A DNA stretch of 64,000 bases from contig JANWLR010000048.1 of NCBI GenBank assembly GCA_025450755.1, positions 1 to 64,000 of the forward strand, written 5' to 3'. Shown here piece by piece: positions 10,129 to 20,846 of the stretch. Source of the DNA: Sphingomicrobium sp. Lineage in GTDB: Bacteria > Pseudomonadota > Alphaproteobacteria > Sphingomonadales > Sphingomonadaceae. The position numbers and the translations under genes are program-made. The notes beneath the pieces were generated by a model, which saw only the letters and a list, made by a program, of their open reading frames with translations, was not told where the DNA came from and did no database searches. Numbering within the stretch: position 1 is the first letter of the stretch; each line of letters starts with the position of its first letter.

Positions 10129-10518
10129 ATGTTCCGCCACCCGATCGCAATCGCGCCCGAAGATATCGACCACATGGGTCATGTGAACAATGCCGTGTAC
10201 CTCAAATGGGTGCAGGAGGCGGTGATCGATTATTGGTCGAGCGTCGCTCCGCCGGGCGCGGTCGCCGGCCACCTGTGGGTCGCGCTGAAGCACGAGATCA
10301 CCTATTTGAGGCCGACCTTCCTCCAGGACAATGTCGTTGCCGAGGTGATCGCCGAAAAGGTCGAGGGCGCCCGCGCCTTCTTCCGGACCGTGCTTCGTCG
10401 CGGGGACGAGAAGCTGAGCGAGATCCAGAGCTGCTGGTGCTGTCTCGATGCGGCGACGAAACGGCCGGCACGGCTCGCCCGCGAGGTGATCGGGCGTTTC
10501 CTTCCGCCATCCGCTTAA
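10129..10518 (+). CDS. acyl-CoA thioesterase, 4HBT/hot-dog family
   Basis: MFRHPIAIAPEDIDHMGHVNNAVYLKWVQEA; typical YbgC/FcbC-like N-terminus. Confidence 0.8.
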   Translation: MFRHPIAIAPEDIDHMGHVNNAVYLKWVQEAVIDYWSSVAPPGAVAGHLWVALKHEITYLRPTFLQDNVVAEVIAEKVEGARAFFRTVLRRGDEKLSEIQSCWCCLDAATKRPARLAREVIGRFLPPSA

Positions 10519-10574
10519 GCGAAGACGCGCGCAATTCGACAGCAAGCGTTGAATCTTGCGAATCGGATCGGGCG

Positions 10575-10733
10575 CTATCCTTCCTGCCAGCCGCGAACCG
10601 CATCCTTTCTCATCGGTGCCGCGCATCGACGGCAATAGCTGCGCCGCTTGCCTTCAAGGTCGAGATAGGCTCGCCCACGCGAACGACTGTGGCCGATCAC
10701 TTTGCAGAATAAGCGAAAACAAGAGCGAAGCAT
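10575..10733 (-). CDS. small zinc-ribbon-like hypothetical protein
   Basis: MLRSCFRLFCKVIGHSRSRGRAYLDLEGKRRSYCRRCAAPMRKDAVRGWQEG; C...GH...CxxC pattern. Confidence 0.45.
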   Translation of the reverse strand: MLRSCFRLFCKVIGHSRSRGRAYLDLEGKRRSYCRRCAAPMRKDAVRGWQEG

Positions 10734-11100
10734 CAGAAGGGCGCGATCAACATCACTATCGAGCGCCACAACGGTCCCCCGAGCAATCAGTGCCGCGGGA
10801 CCGCATTACCCCGTGTCCCCAGAAGGGACTTGGGGTGAAATTCGGCTAGGCGTCACGGGGATGCGCACCATCAGTTCGTCACTGGTTGCCGAACCGCGGC
10901 TGGCTTGACTAAGTGTCTTACTTGCATCATACACACCCCACACCGGCGCTTGTCGATTCGTAGAATTTCGATTGCAACCTCAACGCGACGAACCGAGCCT
11001 TGGTGAGGACGCGGCACGTGATAAAGCGCGCCGTCAGTGGCTCATCAACTCCAAGAACCGCGGCGGTGAGGCCTGTCACCGCCTGGGAGGAAGTTAAGGC

Positions 11101-14100
11101 ATGAACTTCCGGAACGTCTCTTCCTGGTGCATCCGCAATCCCGTCTTCCCGATCGTGCTCTTCGTGGCCTTCATGCTGGCGGGACTGATCTCCTTTGCCC
11201 GGATGCAGGTGAATAACGCGCCGGACATCGATTTTCCCGCGGCGGTTGTGGACGTGGTGCAGCCGGGCGCCGCCCCAAATGAGATGGAGACGCAGATCAC
11301 CCAGCGGGTCGAATCTGCGATCCGGGGCGTGAACGGCGTCGATGAGATGAGCAGTACGGTGACGGAGGGCGACAGTCAGACCTTCGTCCAGTTCCAGCTC
11401 GGAACTCCGACCGATCGCGCCGTCAACGATGTGCGCAACGCCGTTGCCCAGATCCGCAGCACGCTTCCTGACGGCATCCTCGAACCGCAGATTACACGGG
11501 TCGATGCCGAGAACGAGCCAATCTCCTATGTCGGAGCGACGACCACCGACATGACGCTCGAAGAGCTCAGCTGGTACATTGACGATACGATCGCAAAGCG
11601 CCTGCTTGGCCTTCCGGGAATCGCTTCGGTGCAGCGCGTCGGCGGAGTTGACCGAACGATCAGGGTGATCCTCGACCCACACGCTCTCCAAGCTCAGGGG
11701 ATAACTGCGGCCGAGGTCAACCAGCAGCTCCGCCAGAGCAACATGAATGGAGCCGGGGGCCGGGCCGAGATTGCCGGTTCCGAGCAGTCACTGCGCGTGA
11801 TCGGCAACGCCGATACCGCATATCAATTGTCGCAGACCCAGATCGCGCTCCCGGCCGGGCGATTCGTCCGTCTGTCCGATCTTGGCGAGGTGAAGGATAC
11901 CAACAGCGAGCAACGCTCGCTCGCGATGATGAACGGACACCAGGTCGTCACCTTCATGGTCCAGCGCTCCAAGGGCTCATCTGAGGTCACTGCATATGAG
12001 TCCATGTGGAAGGAGCTTCGCAAGCTCGAGAAGGAGGATCCTCGGATTCACTTCTCCGAAGTCTTCACCCGGGTCGATTACACCAAGGCGCAATACCGGT
12101 CCGCGATGGAAGGCCTGATCGAGGGCGCGATCCTCGCCGTTCTCGTCGTCCTCCTGTTCCTCCGCGACATCCGCGCGACCATGATTTCCGCAGTCGCGAT
12201 CCCGCTCTCGGCAATCCCGTCCTTCTGGCTGATGACCATGATGGGAATCACGCTCAACTTCATGTCGACCATGGCCATGGGCCTAGTCTCGGGCGTGCTT
12301 GTCGATGACGCGATCGTTGAGATCGAGAATATCGTCCGCCACATGCGCATGGGCAAATCGGCTTACCAGGCGGCGCTCGACGCCGCAGACGAGATCGGCC
12401 TTGCAGTCCTCGCGACAACGATGGCGATCGTTGCCGTCTTCTTTCCCGTCGCCCTGATGCCCGGGATCGCAGGCCAATATTTCAAGGCGTTCGGCTTCAC
12501 CGTCGTGCTGTCGGTTCTGATGAGCCTGTTCGTCGCGCGGATGATCACGCCGCTGATCTCCGCTTATTTCCTCCGCTCGCACGGCAAGCAACCGCACGCG
12601 GCGTGGAAATGGATGGACCTCTACCTCAAGGTCCTGAACTGGAGCCTGGATACGACAAAGACCCACGCGCTGCTTGAGAAGTTGCCAAAGCCGGCGCGCA
12701 GGTTCGGCTATTATGCGATAGGCTTCATCCTCCTGCTGCTGGTGTTCGCGGCGTTCATCGCCGGCACTGGAGCGGCGATGGCGGGCTTAGGCAAGCTTGC
12801 ATGGAACGGAGCGATCACATTCGTGCTCGCCCTGCTCGTCGGCGGCGGAATTGCGTACGGCGCCGGCAAGCTCATCGGATTTGGCGCGCGTCGGGTCGCA
12901 AGCAGCGGATTTGCGAACTGGCATGGAATCGTCGCAGCGCGCTGGAATGCGCGCATGAAGGACCACCGGCTGGTGATGGTCGGCGCCGGCATCGCGACCT
13001 TGCTGGTCAGCGTGATCCTGTTCGGAACGCTGTCCGTATCCTTCTTCCCGCCGCAGAACAGCGATTATTCGCGCGTCAATATCACGATGCCGCCAGGGAC
13101 GACCCTGGTTGGTACCAAGGGCGTCGTCGACCGCGTCGCCGACATCATCAGCAAGGACCCGAGCGTTGACCGGGTGTTCGAGCGGATCAACGTCGGCGAA
13201 GGGCACGTCAACATCGTGCTCAAGAAGAACCGCAAGGTGAAGAGTACGGAATTCGAACGGAATCTTCTGCCAACTCTTGCCGCCATTCCCGACGCGCGCG
13301 TCAGCTTCCAGAGCCAGCAGGGTGGCGGACCCGACGCGGATTCGCGCGATATCATGCTCTATCTCGGCGGCGAGGACCCCGCTCGATTGCAGGCTGTCGC
13401 AAACCAGATCGCCAAGGAGATGCAAACCATCCCCGGCCTTCGCGCGCCGCGGGTCGGGAGCAACCTCGCCCAGCCGGAAATCACGATCCGGCCGCGGCTG
13501 GATCTCGCCGCCAACCTTGGCGTGACCACCGCCGCGCTCGGGCAGACGATTCGAATCGCGACGCTTGGCGACATCGAGCAGAACAGCGCCAAATTCTCGC
13601 TCTCGGACCGCCAGGTGCCGATCCAGGTTTCGCTTTCGGAAAACGATCGCCGCGACTTGTCGACGCTCGAGAATCTGCCGGTGCCGACGGCAAACGGCGG
13701 GTCTGTACCGCTAAAGTCCGTCGCCCAGATCGGCTGGGGTTCGGGCCCGACGACGATTCAGCGCTCGAATCAGCTGCGCAGGCTGTCGATCGGAGCCGAC
13801 CTTGCGCCCGGGGTTGTGCAGGGCGATGTCTGGACTGCAGTCAACAACCTGCCGACCGTCAAACATCTTCCCCAGGGCATTCAGCAAATGAATCTCGGCG
13901 ACCAGAAATGGCAGGCCGAGCTGCTGTTCAACTTCGCCATAGCGCTCATCTCCGGCGTCCTTCTCGTGTTCGCGGTGCTGGTCCTTCTCTACCGTCGATT
14001 CCTTGCGCCCTTCGTCAACATGGGCTCGCTGATCCTGGCGCCCTTGGGAGCGGCAGTAGCGCTGCACATTGCAGGACAGCCGGTATCGCTGTTCGTGCTG

Positions 14101-14490
14101 ATCGGTATCTTGATGCTGTTCGGAATCGTCGCGAAGAACTCGATCCTTCTGATCGACTTCGCAGTCGAGATGATGAACCACGGAATGGCGAAGAACGCCG
14201 CGATCTGGGAAGCGGGTCACAAGCGCGCGCAGCCGATCGTCATGACCACTGTCGCGATGGTTGCGGGCATGTTGCCGACGGCGATCTCGATCAGCGGCGA
14301 CAACAGCTGGCGCGCTCCGATGGGTATCACCGTGATCGGCGGCCTGATCTTCTCGACAGTGCTGACGCTGCTGCTCGTTCCAGCCTATTTCTCGATCGCG
14401 ATTTCGCTGGAAACTCGGCTCGCACGGCTGTTCGAGCGGCTGATCGGAATGGAGACGCAAGCGGCAGCGCACCCGATTCCAGCCGAATAA
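11101..14490 (+). CDS. efflux RND transporter permease subunit (AcrB/MdtB-like)
   Basis: 1129 aa; AINNAPDIDFP-type N-term, GLVSGVLVDDAIVEIENI, VAKNSILLIDFA, RAQPIVMTTVAMVAGMLP. Confidence 0.92.
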   Translation: MNFRNVSSWCIRNPVFPIVLFVAFMLAGLISFARMQVNNAPDIDFPAAVVDVVQPGAAPNEMETQITQRVESAIRGVNGVDEMSSTVTEGDSQTFVQFQLGTPTDRAVNDVRNAVAQIRSTLPDGILEPQITRVDAENEPISYVGATTTDMTLEELSWYIDDTIAKRLLGLPGIASVQRVGGVDRTIRVILDPHALQAQGITAAEVNQQLRQSNMNGAGGRAEIAGSEQSLRVIGNADTAYQLSQTQIALPAGRFVRLSDLGEVKDTNSEQRSLAMMNGHQVVTFMVQRSKGSSEVTAYESMWKELRKLEKEDPRIHFSEVFTRVDYTKAQYRSAMEGLIEGAILAVLVVLLFLRDIRATMISAVAIPLSAIPSFWLMTMMGITLNFMSTMAMGLVSGVLVDDAIVEIENIVRHMRMGKSAYQAALDAADEIGLAVLATTMAIVAVFFPVALMPGIAGQYFKAFGFTVVLSVLMSLFVARMITPLISAYFLRSHGKQPHAAWKWMDLYLKVLNWSLDTTKTHALLEKLPKPARRFGYYAIGFILLLLVFAAFIAGTGAAMAGLGKLAWNGAITFVLALLVGGGIAYGAGKLIGFGARRVASSGFANWHGIVAARWNARMKDHRLVMVGAGIATLLVSVILFGTLSVSFFPPQNSDYSRVNITMPPGTTLVGTKGVVDRVADIISKDPSVDRVFERINVGEGHVNIVLKKNRKVKSTEFERNLLPTLAAIPDARVSFQSQQGGGPDADSRDIMLYLGGEDPARLQAVANQIAKEMQTIPGLRAPRVGSNLAQPEITIRPRLDLAANLGVTTAALGQTIRIATLGDIEQNSAKFSLSDRQVPIQVSLSENDRRDLSTLENLPVPTANGGSVPLKSVAQIGWGSGPTTIQRSNQLRRLSIGADLAPGVVQGDVWTAVNNLPTVKHLPQGIQQMNLGDQKWQAELLFNFAIALISGVLLVFAVLVLLYRRFLAPFVNMGSLILAPLGAAVALHIAGQPVSLFVLIGILMLFGIVAKNSILLIDFAVEMMNHGMAKNAAIWEAGHKRAQPIVMTTVAMVAGMLPTAISISGDNSWRAPMGITVIGGLIFSTVLTLLLVPAYFSIAISLETRLARLFERLIGMETQAAAHPIPAE

Positions 14491-14502
14491 CCGCCTCTCA
14501 GC

Positions 14503-15252
14503 TTAAGCCGCTGCCGCCTTTTCCGCGGCGTCCCAGCCTGCAGTGAGCTCGCGTGCGCGGTCGACGTCCGGCGGGAAATCGACCTCGCCCCATTCTTCGC
14601 CTTCGATGTCCAGCGTCCACACCTTGCTGGTTTGGGCGAGATGATGGATCACCCGAAGATACCAGATGGTCGTCCCCTCGGGCGTGCGGATGGCGCGATC
14701 GATCGCTTCGCGAAATCGCCCGGCGCCATTCCCGCGAAAAGCGAGCAGCCCGATCGATTCCGCGTTAACGCTTGTCAGGTCGAGGCGCTTGCCGATTGCC
14801 TTTAGCAGTCCGCCTTCCTCGACCACTTTCATGTCGTCGTCATCGTAGGATTCCTTGCGGTCGATGGTGACGCAAATGCCCGCGCGGTCGTTCGAGACGA
14901 CGCGGCTCATCAGCGCGTTCGAGACGAGCGTGTCGCCGTTCCAGACCAAGCAATCGCCGGCGAGCTCCTCGCGCGCCAGGTAGAGCGAGCCCGTATTGTC
15001 CGCGACCTTGTAGAAGGGGTTGTAGATCGTCCGGACCTTCGGGCCTCCGCTCCGCGCGGCGATCGCTGCCTGGACGAGCTCATCGTGGAAGCCGGCGACC
15101 ACGACCGCCTCGGGAACGCCGTTCGCCTCGAGCGTATCGAGCTGGCGATCGAGCAAGGAGCGCCCGTTGAAGTCGATCAGGCATTTGGGTCGGTCGTCGA
15201 CCATGTGACCGAGGCGCGAGCCTTGCCCCGCGGAAAGGATGATTGCTTTCAT
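14503..15252 (-). CDS. NTP transferase-family nucleotidyltransferase
   Basis: MKAIILSAGQGSRLGHMVDDRPKCLIDFNGRSLL nucleotide-binding motif. Confidence 0.85.
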   Translation of the reverse strand: MKAIILSAGQGSRLGHMVDDRPKCLIDFNGRSLLDRQLDTLEANGVPEAVVVAGFHDELVQAAIAARSGGPKVRTIYNPFYKVADNTGSLYLAREELAGDCLVWNGDTLVSNALMSRVVSNDRAGICVTIDRKESYDDDDMKVVEEGGLLKAIGKRLDLTSVNAESIGLLAFRGNGAGRFREAIDRAIRTPEGTTIWYLRVIHHLAQTSKVWTLDIEGEEWGEVDFPPDVDRARELTAGWDAAEKAAAA

Positions 15253-15307
15253 GGCTCGCGCCTGCCTAGCAAATACGGCAGCGATTGGGCATTAGCACAT
15301 TCGATGA

Positions 15308-15878
<571 letters not shown>

Positions 15879-15885
<7 letters not shown>

Positions 15886-16331
15886 GGCTGCGGTGCGGGT
15901 GCAGGGGCGGGAGCGGACTGTTGCCGCTGCTCGCGCAGCTGCTGACGCTCCGCCGCGGTGACCGTGCCATCATGGTTGAGGTCCATCGCATCAAATCGGG
16001 CAAGCGCCTGCGCCTCGAACTGAGCCTTCGTCAGCGAAGGCGATGTGCTGAATGCCTCATCCATCATCCGCTGCATCCGGCCACCGCCGCGGCCGCTATC
16101 GCTTTGACCACGCATCGCCTCAAACTGAGCAAGCGCCTGCTCGGCCTCGGCCTTGGTGACGATGCCGTCCTTGTTGGAGTCCATCATCTGGAACATCATA
16201 TCGGCGCGCTGCTGCGCTTCCGCGCGGGTCTGGTCGCGCTGGCCCCAGCCGCCGCCTCCAGTGGCCTGCGCCAACACCGGCGCTGAAACGACCGCCGCGC
16301 CGAACGCGATCGCAAAGATGATTTTCTCCAT
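15879..16331 (-). CDS. secreted EF-hand domain protein
   Basis: signal peptide MEKIIFAIAFGAAVVSAPVLAQA; DSNKDGIVTKAE and DLNHDGTVTAAE loops. Confidence 0.85.
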
Positions 16332-16476
16332 GCTCTTGAAATCCTTCGACTAATCCGCGCCCGCGGATTCCACCCCTGTCACTTGGAGATTTGGGCGTGA
16401 AGCCGTGAACGGCTGATTTATGGCAAGATTACAATATTGCCATGCGCTCGGCTTGCGTCTTGCGCTACACGCCGCA

Positions 16477-17331
16477 ATGAAACGCGCGATGCTCGAGCTC
16501 GACGAACAGCAAAAGGCGGCGCGGGACTGGTTCGAGTCGCTGCGCGACCGAATCTGCGCCGCTTTCGAGACGATCGAACGGCAGGCGGGCAGCGATGCCG
16601 CCTTTGCCTACACGCCCTGGGACCGCGCAGACACGAGCGGCGAACCCGGTGGCGGCGGGGTGCGCGGCCAGATGGCGGGCAAGGTGTTCGAGAAAGTCGG
16701 GGTCAACGTCTCGACCGTGGGCGGTCAATTCAGTCCCAAGTTCGCCAAGTCGATCCCCGGCGCCGAGGAAGATCCAAGCTTCTTTGCGACCGGGATCAGC
16801 CTCGTCGCGCACATGGCCAACCCGCACGTTCCCGCAGTCCACATGAACACGCGATTCCTCACCACCACCAGGCGCTGGTTCGGCGGCGGCGCCGATCTCA
16901 ACCCGGCGATTCGCTATGGGGAAGACACGGAGGCGTTTCATGCCCGCCTTCGTGCGGCGTGCGCGGCCCACGACCCGACTTTCTATCCCCGCTTCTCCAA
17001 ATGGGCCGACGAATATTTCTGGCTCCCCCACCGCGGCGTTCCGCGGGGCGTCGGCGGCATCTTCTACGATCATCTCGAAGGGCATTTCGACGCGCATTTC
17101 GCATTCACTCGCGATGTCGGCGAGGCCTTCCTCGACATCTTCCCACAAATCGTCCGTAAGCGAATGGACACGCCCTTCACCAACGAGGACATGGATCGCC
17201 TCCTGACCTTCCGCGGCCGCTACGTCGAGTTCAACCTGCTTTACGACCGCGGCACGCTCTTCGGCCTGAAGACCGGTGGTAACATCGACGCAATCCTCAT
17301 GAGCCTGCCGCCGCTGGCGAAGTGGCAATGA
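16477..17331 (+). CDS. hemF: oxygen-dependent coproporphyrinogen III oxidase
   Basis: GGGVRGQMAGKVFEKVGVNVS, RWFGGGADLNPAI, RGVGGIFYDHLEG, EFNLLYDRGTLFGLKTGGNIDAILMSLPP. Confidence 0.95.
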   Translation: MKRAMLELDEQQKAARDWFESLRDRICAAFETIERQAGSDAAFAYTPWDRADTSGEPGGGGVRGQMAGKVFEKVGVNVSTVGGQFSPKFAKSIPGAEEDPSFFATGISLVAHMANPHVPAVHMNTRFLTTTRRWFGGGADLNPAIRYGEDTEAFHARLRAACAAHDPTFYPRFSKWADEYFWLPHRGVPRGVGGIFYDHLEGHFDAHFAFTRDVGEAFLDIFPQIVRKRMDTPFTNEDMDRLLTFRGRYVEFNLLYDRGTLFGLKTGGNIDAILMSLPPLAKWQ

Positions 17332-17918
17332 GCTACCAAGCCCTGCCCGACGGCGAGCTCGCCACGATCGTGACCTATCTCGAAATGCGCTCGCCCCCGG
17401 ATCAGGAAATTCCCCAATCCCGGCTCTCGCTGAAGCGCGTCGAGGTGCCGCAGCCCGCGCATTACCGAGAGCTTTTTCGGCTCGTGGGAGCACCGTGGCT
17501 GTGGTTCTCGCGGCTGATCGTGGACGACGCGCACCTCGCGTCGATCATTCAGCACCCGAAGGTCGAGCTCGCAACGGTCATCGATGAAGCTGGTCATGAG
17601 GTCGGCATCCTCGAGCTCGACTTCCGTGAGCCCGGCGAGTGCGAACTGTCGTTCATCGGACTGATCCCGGAGCAATCCGGCAAGGGCCATGGCCGCTGGC
17701 TCCTGGCAGAAGCGGTGCGCCGCGCCTGGCGCGAGGGCGTCGACCGCGTCCACGTCCACACCTGCTCGCTCGACCACCCGGCAGCCCTGTCTGCCTATCG
17801 CCGTGCCGGATTTACGCCCTACAAGCGGGCAATCGAGCGCTTTACCGACCCGCGGTTACTCGGCATCCTGCCGCCAGACTGCGCTGCTCAGGTCCCGCTG
17901 CTTGGGACGCTCGCTTGA
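17328..17918 (+). CDS. GNAT family N-acetyltransferase
   Basis: LSFIGLIPEQSGKGHGRWLLAEAVRRAW, HPAALSAYRRAGFTPYKR. Confidence 0.85.
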   Translation: MSYQALPDGELATIVTYLEMRSPPDQEIPQSRLSLKRVEVPQPAHYRELFRLVGAPWLWFSRLIVDDAHLASIIQHPKVELATVIDEAGHEVGILELDFREPGECELSFIGLIPEQSGKGHGRWLLAEAVRRAWREGVDRVHVHTCSLDHPAALSAYRRAGFTPYKRAIERFTDPRLLGILPPDCAAQVPLLGTLA

Positions 17919-18697
17919 GCTTCGCCGCCACCGGCGAGTTGCACATAGATGCGCGCCTGCATGACGGCGACAATTACGGTGAAAACTGCTTGCACAGCAC
18001 CCGCAACGAGGCCGAGCAAGAGAGCCGACAGACTCCCGGGGTTCGGACGACCGACGACGAGAAGAACCACGCTGCCGACGCCCAACTGCACCGCAGCAGC
18101 GATCACCCCCAGAGCGACGAAGACGGTCAAAATGAAGGCGAGGAGCCGCCAATAATGGCCGCGCGCCAGTTGCACGGCCCTGACGAACAACCGAACCGGG
18201 TTGCCCGTTTCCATTGCGGCGACCGGAAAAACCAGTTGGAAGATTGCCGTCGCGAGAGCGGTCAGCAGGACCAGTAGCAAAATGAGGGAGGCGGGCGGCG
18301 CACGACCCGCAGAGGGCAGAACGCCCATTCCTGCCGCGGCCAAGAGCAGCGCCAGCAATACGGCGACGATGGCGACGACGAGCATGACGACCGCGAGTAC
18401 GATGAAGACCGGGAGCACCCGCGCAAACCCCTGGGCGATCGCATCCGCAACCCGCACCGACGGTCCGATCGCCAGCCGGTTGAGCGCAATCTCCGCAACG
18501 AAGCCGAGCAGGACGGCGGCAATGTAGACGAGCTGCGACACGGGCGTGGCTTGCATGTCGGTCGGCACGCCGACGACGGCGAGGATGATCTGAGGGAGGA
18601 CGACCAGCGCCAAAGCGACGGCAGCAAGGAGCTGCCCCTCGCGGGCAATGGTGGCCTTCGCCTCGTCCCACGCGCGTGAAATGGACAACCCGTTCAT
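17888..18697 (-). CDS. hypothetical multi-pass membrane protein
   Basis: 269 aa strongly hydrophobic; no domain confidently assigned. Confidence 0.6.
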   Translation of the reverse strand: MNGLSISRAWDEAKATIAREGQLLAAVALALVVLPQIILAVVGVPTDMQATPVSQLVYIAAVLLGFVAEIALNRLAIGPSVRVADAIAQGFARVLPVFIVLAVVMLVVAIVAVLLALLLAAAGMGVLPSAGRAPPASLILLLVLLTALATAIFQLVFPVAAMETGNPVRLFVRAVQLARGHYWRLLAFILTVFVALGVIAAAVQLGVGSVVLLVVGRPNPGSLSALLLGLVAGAVQAVFTVIVAVMQARIYVQLAGGGEAQASVPSSGT

Positions 18698-18788
18698 CGA
18701 TTCACAGTCCCCTTCGGGTTGCGCTTATGCGGGGCTTGTTCACGGCGCGCAACGCTTGCGCTCTGAACTTTGGGTGGCCATCTGAACG

Positions 18789-19457
18789 GTGGTGAGCGAA
18801 AGCCCGTCCGACATCGAGTGGCGAACCAGCAACGCGCCCGTCGCCTATGAGGAAGCGCTCGCCTTCATGGAAGAGCGCGTGGCGGCGATTCGAGAAGGGA
18901 CGGCACGCGAATGCGTCTGGCTGCTCGAGCATCCGCCACTGTTCACGGCAGGCACCAGCGCCGATCCCGCCGAGCTCACCAATCCGCAAGCACTTCCGGT
19001 TTTCGAGGCGGGCCGGGGGGGCCGCTACACTTATCACGGCCCAGGACAGCGCGTCGGCTACGTGATGCTCGACCTCGACAAGCGCGGGCGCGATATCCGT
19101 TGCTTCGTCCATGCGCTCGAAGGCTGGATGATCGATACGCTCGCGGAACTGGGTGTTGCAGCGCACCGAGCGCCCGGTCGGATCGGAATTTGGGTTGGGA
19201 ATGGCCCCGATGAGGCGAAAATCGGCGCTTTGGGAGTGCGAGTCAGACGTTGGGTGACGCTCCACGGCTTCTCGCTCAACGTCGCTCCGGACCTTTCCCA
19301 TTTCGAGGGCATTGTCCCGTGCGGCATCGCCGAATTTGGGGTCACCAGCCTCGATAAGCTTGGGAAACAAATGCCCCTGATGATGGTTGATGCCGCCTTG
19401 GAGCGGAGTTTCTTGTCGTTTCTCAAGAGTTTGGAACGGGCGTGCAAAGAGTCTTGA
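18789..19457 (+). CDS. lipB: octanoyl-[acyl-carrier-protein]-protein N-octanoyltransferase
   Basis: [66 protein letters not shown]. Confidence 0.93.
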   Translation: MVSESPSDIEWRTSNAPVAYEEALAFMEERVAAIREGTARECVWLLEHPPLFTAGTSADPAELTNPQALPVFEAGRGGRYTYHGPGQRVGYVMLDLDKRGRDIRCFVHALEGWMIDTLAELGVAAHRAPGRIGIWVGNGPDEAKIGALGVRVRRWVTLHGFSLNVAPDLSHFEGIVPCGIAEFGVTSLDKLGKQMPLMMVDAALERSFLSFLKSLERACKES

Positions 19458-19541
19458 TGGATGCTCCTGCTTCAGACTATTGTCCGCCGCGATTTGCGGG
19501 ACGGGAAACCGTTGCAGATCGCAATAAATAGGGAGTCTTGA

Positions 19542-19778
19542 ATGCGTGCTCTTATCCTGGTCGCTGGTGCGGCCCTGGCGGTTGCGGCTTGCAGCAGCAA
19601 CGACAACGCCAACAACACCATGAACGTCGATGAGAACCTCACGACGACTGATATGAACGCGACGACGACGGACATGAACGCGACGGACATGAACGCTACG
19701 AACATGAACGCCACGGACATGAACGCGACGACGAACACCACCACGACGACAACCACCACGACCAACAACGCGATGTAA
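19542..19778 (+). CDS. small putative lipoprotein with (D/N)MNAT repeats
   Basis: MRALILVAGAALAVAACSS lipobox; DMNATTTDMNATDMNATNMNATDMNATT. Confidence 0.6.
   Translation: MRALILVAGAALAVAACSSNDNANNTMNVDENLTTTDMNATTTDMNATDMNATNMNATDMNATTNTTTTTTTTTNNAM
19660..19735 (+). repeat. degenerate ~15-bp tandem repeat GACATGAACGCGACG
   Basis: Repeated gayatgaacgcnacg units inside the 19542-19778 ORF. Confidence 0.7.
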
Positions 19779-19821
19779 GTCGTCTGGCGCCCCCTTCACG
19801 GGGGGCGTTGGCTTTTCAAGG

Positions 19822-19860
19822 GGCTGCCGGTACTGCCGGCAGCCTCTTTTTTTGCTTTTT
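19822..19860 (+). terminator. rho-independent terminator
   Basis: GGCTGCCGG-tactg-CCGGCAGCC followed by tctttttttgcttttt. Confidence 0.85.
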
Positions 19861-19880
19861 CAACTCCGGGAGTTTTACCG

Positions 19881-20207
19881 ATGCGTGCCTTGATCCTCGT
19901 CGCTGCTGCAGCGCTCAGCCTGTCGGCGTGCAAGAACAACGATCAGCACGACAACAAGATGAGCGTCGACGAGAATCTCACCGCCGAAAACATCGTCTCG
20001 AACGACGTCACAGCGATCGATGCGGTGACCGGCGATGCAGCCAACATGGCCGCGGACGTCGACATGAACTACGGGAATCTCCAAGAGAACGCTGCCGGAC
20101 CGACTGAAACCATGCCGGTCTCGAAGCCGAAGAAGACTCCCGGCGGAGAGCCGGCGCCAAAGCCGGAAACCGTCACGGCAGCAAACAGCGTCACCAACGC
20201 TGAGTGA
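19881..20207 (+). CDS. small putative lipoprotein, tandem paralog of the preceding one
   Basis: MRALILVAAAALSLSACKNND...MSVDENLT; shares MRALILVA / lipobox / VDENLT with 19542-19778. Confidence 0.65.
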   Translation: MRALILVAAAALSLSACKNNDQHDNKMSVDENLTAENIVSNDVTAIDAVTGDAANMAADVDMNYGNLQENAAGPTETMPVSKPKKTPGGEPAPKPETVTAANSVTNAE

Positions 20208-20210
20208 CGG

Positions 20211-20846
20211 CTAGGCCAGGCCAACCACCTTGTGGGCCTGCAGGCTGAGGCGCCACTTCGGCCGTTCCATCGCCAGCCGGATCGCCGCCTCGATCGCGGC
20301 CTCCCGCTCGGCGCAGTCCATCGGCTGGACCAGGAAATGATCGAAGCTCCAGCCCTCGAGCTCGGCCGGCTCGATCCCGTCCTGGGGCCAAACCAGCTTT
20401 AGCTCATTGCCGTGGCGCTGGACGATCTTGGTTCCGGCCTTCGGGCTGACGCAAATCCAGTCTAGACTGCGGACCGCCGGTAGCGTGCCGTTCGTTTCGA
20501 CAGCGACTCGAAACCCGCGCGCATGAAGCCTATCGACCAGCGCCTCGTCGAGCTGGAGCATGGGCTCACCCCCAGTGATCACCACCAGCCGGTTTTCGCT
20601 GCTTTCGCCCCATCGTTTTTCGACATTTGCGGCGAGTTCGTCGGCGTTCGCGAACTTGCCTCCGCCCTCCCCGTCCGTGCCGACGAAGTCGGTATCGCAG
20701 AACGAACATTGCGCGGTCGCCCGATCCTGCTCCCGCCCGGACCACAGGTTGCAGCCGGCAAAGCGCAGGAACAGCGCTCGGCTGCCCGACTGCACGCCTT
20801 CGCCCTGAAGCGTCAGGAAGCATTCCTTGACCGAATAAATCGTCAT
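20211..20846 (-). CDS. queE: 7-carboxy-7-deazaguanine synthase
   Basis: [31 protein letters not shown]...[26 protein letters not shown]. Confidence 0.93.
   Translation of the reverse strand: MTIYSVKECFLTLQGEGVQSGSRALFLRFAGCNLWSGREQDRATAQCSFCDTDFVGTDGEGGGKFANADELAANVEKRWGESSENRLVVITGGEPMLQLDEALVDRLHARGFRVAVETNGTLPAVRSLDWICVSPKAGTKIVQRHGNELKLVWPQDGIEPAELEGWSFDHFLVQPMDCAEREAAIEAAIRLAMERPKWRLSLQAHKVVGLA

Noticed and set aside
16465-17493. 342 aa minus-strand ORF
   Set aside because: Antisense to hemF and the start of the GNAT gene; no motifs.
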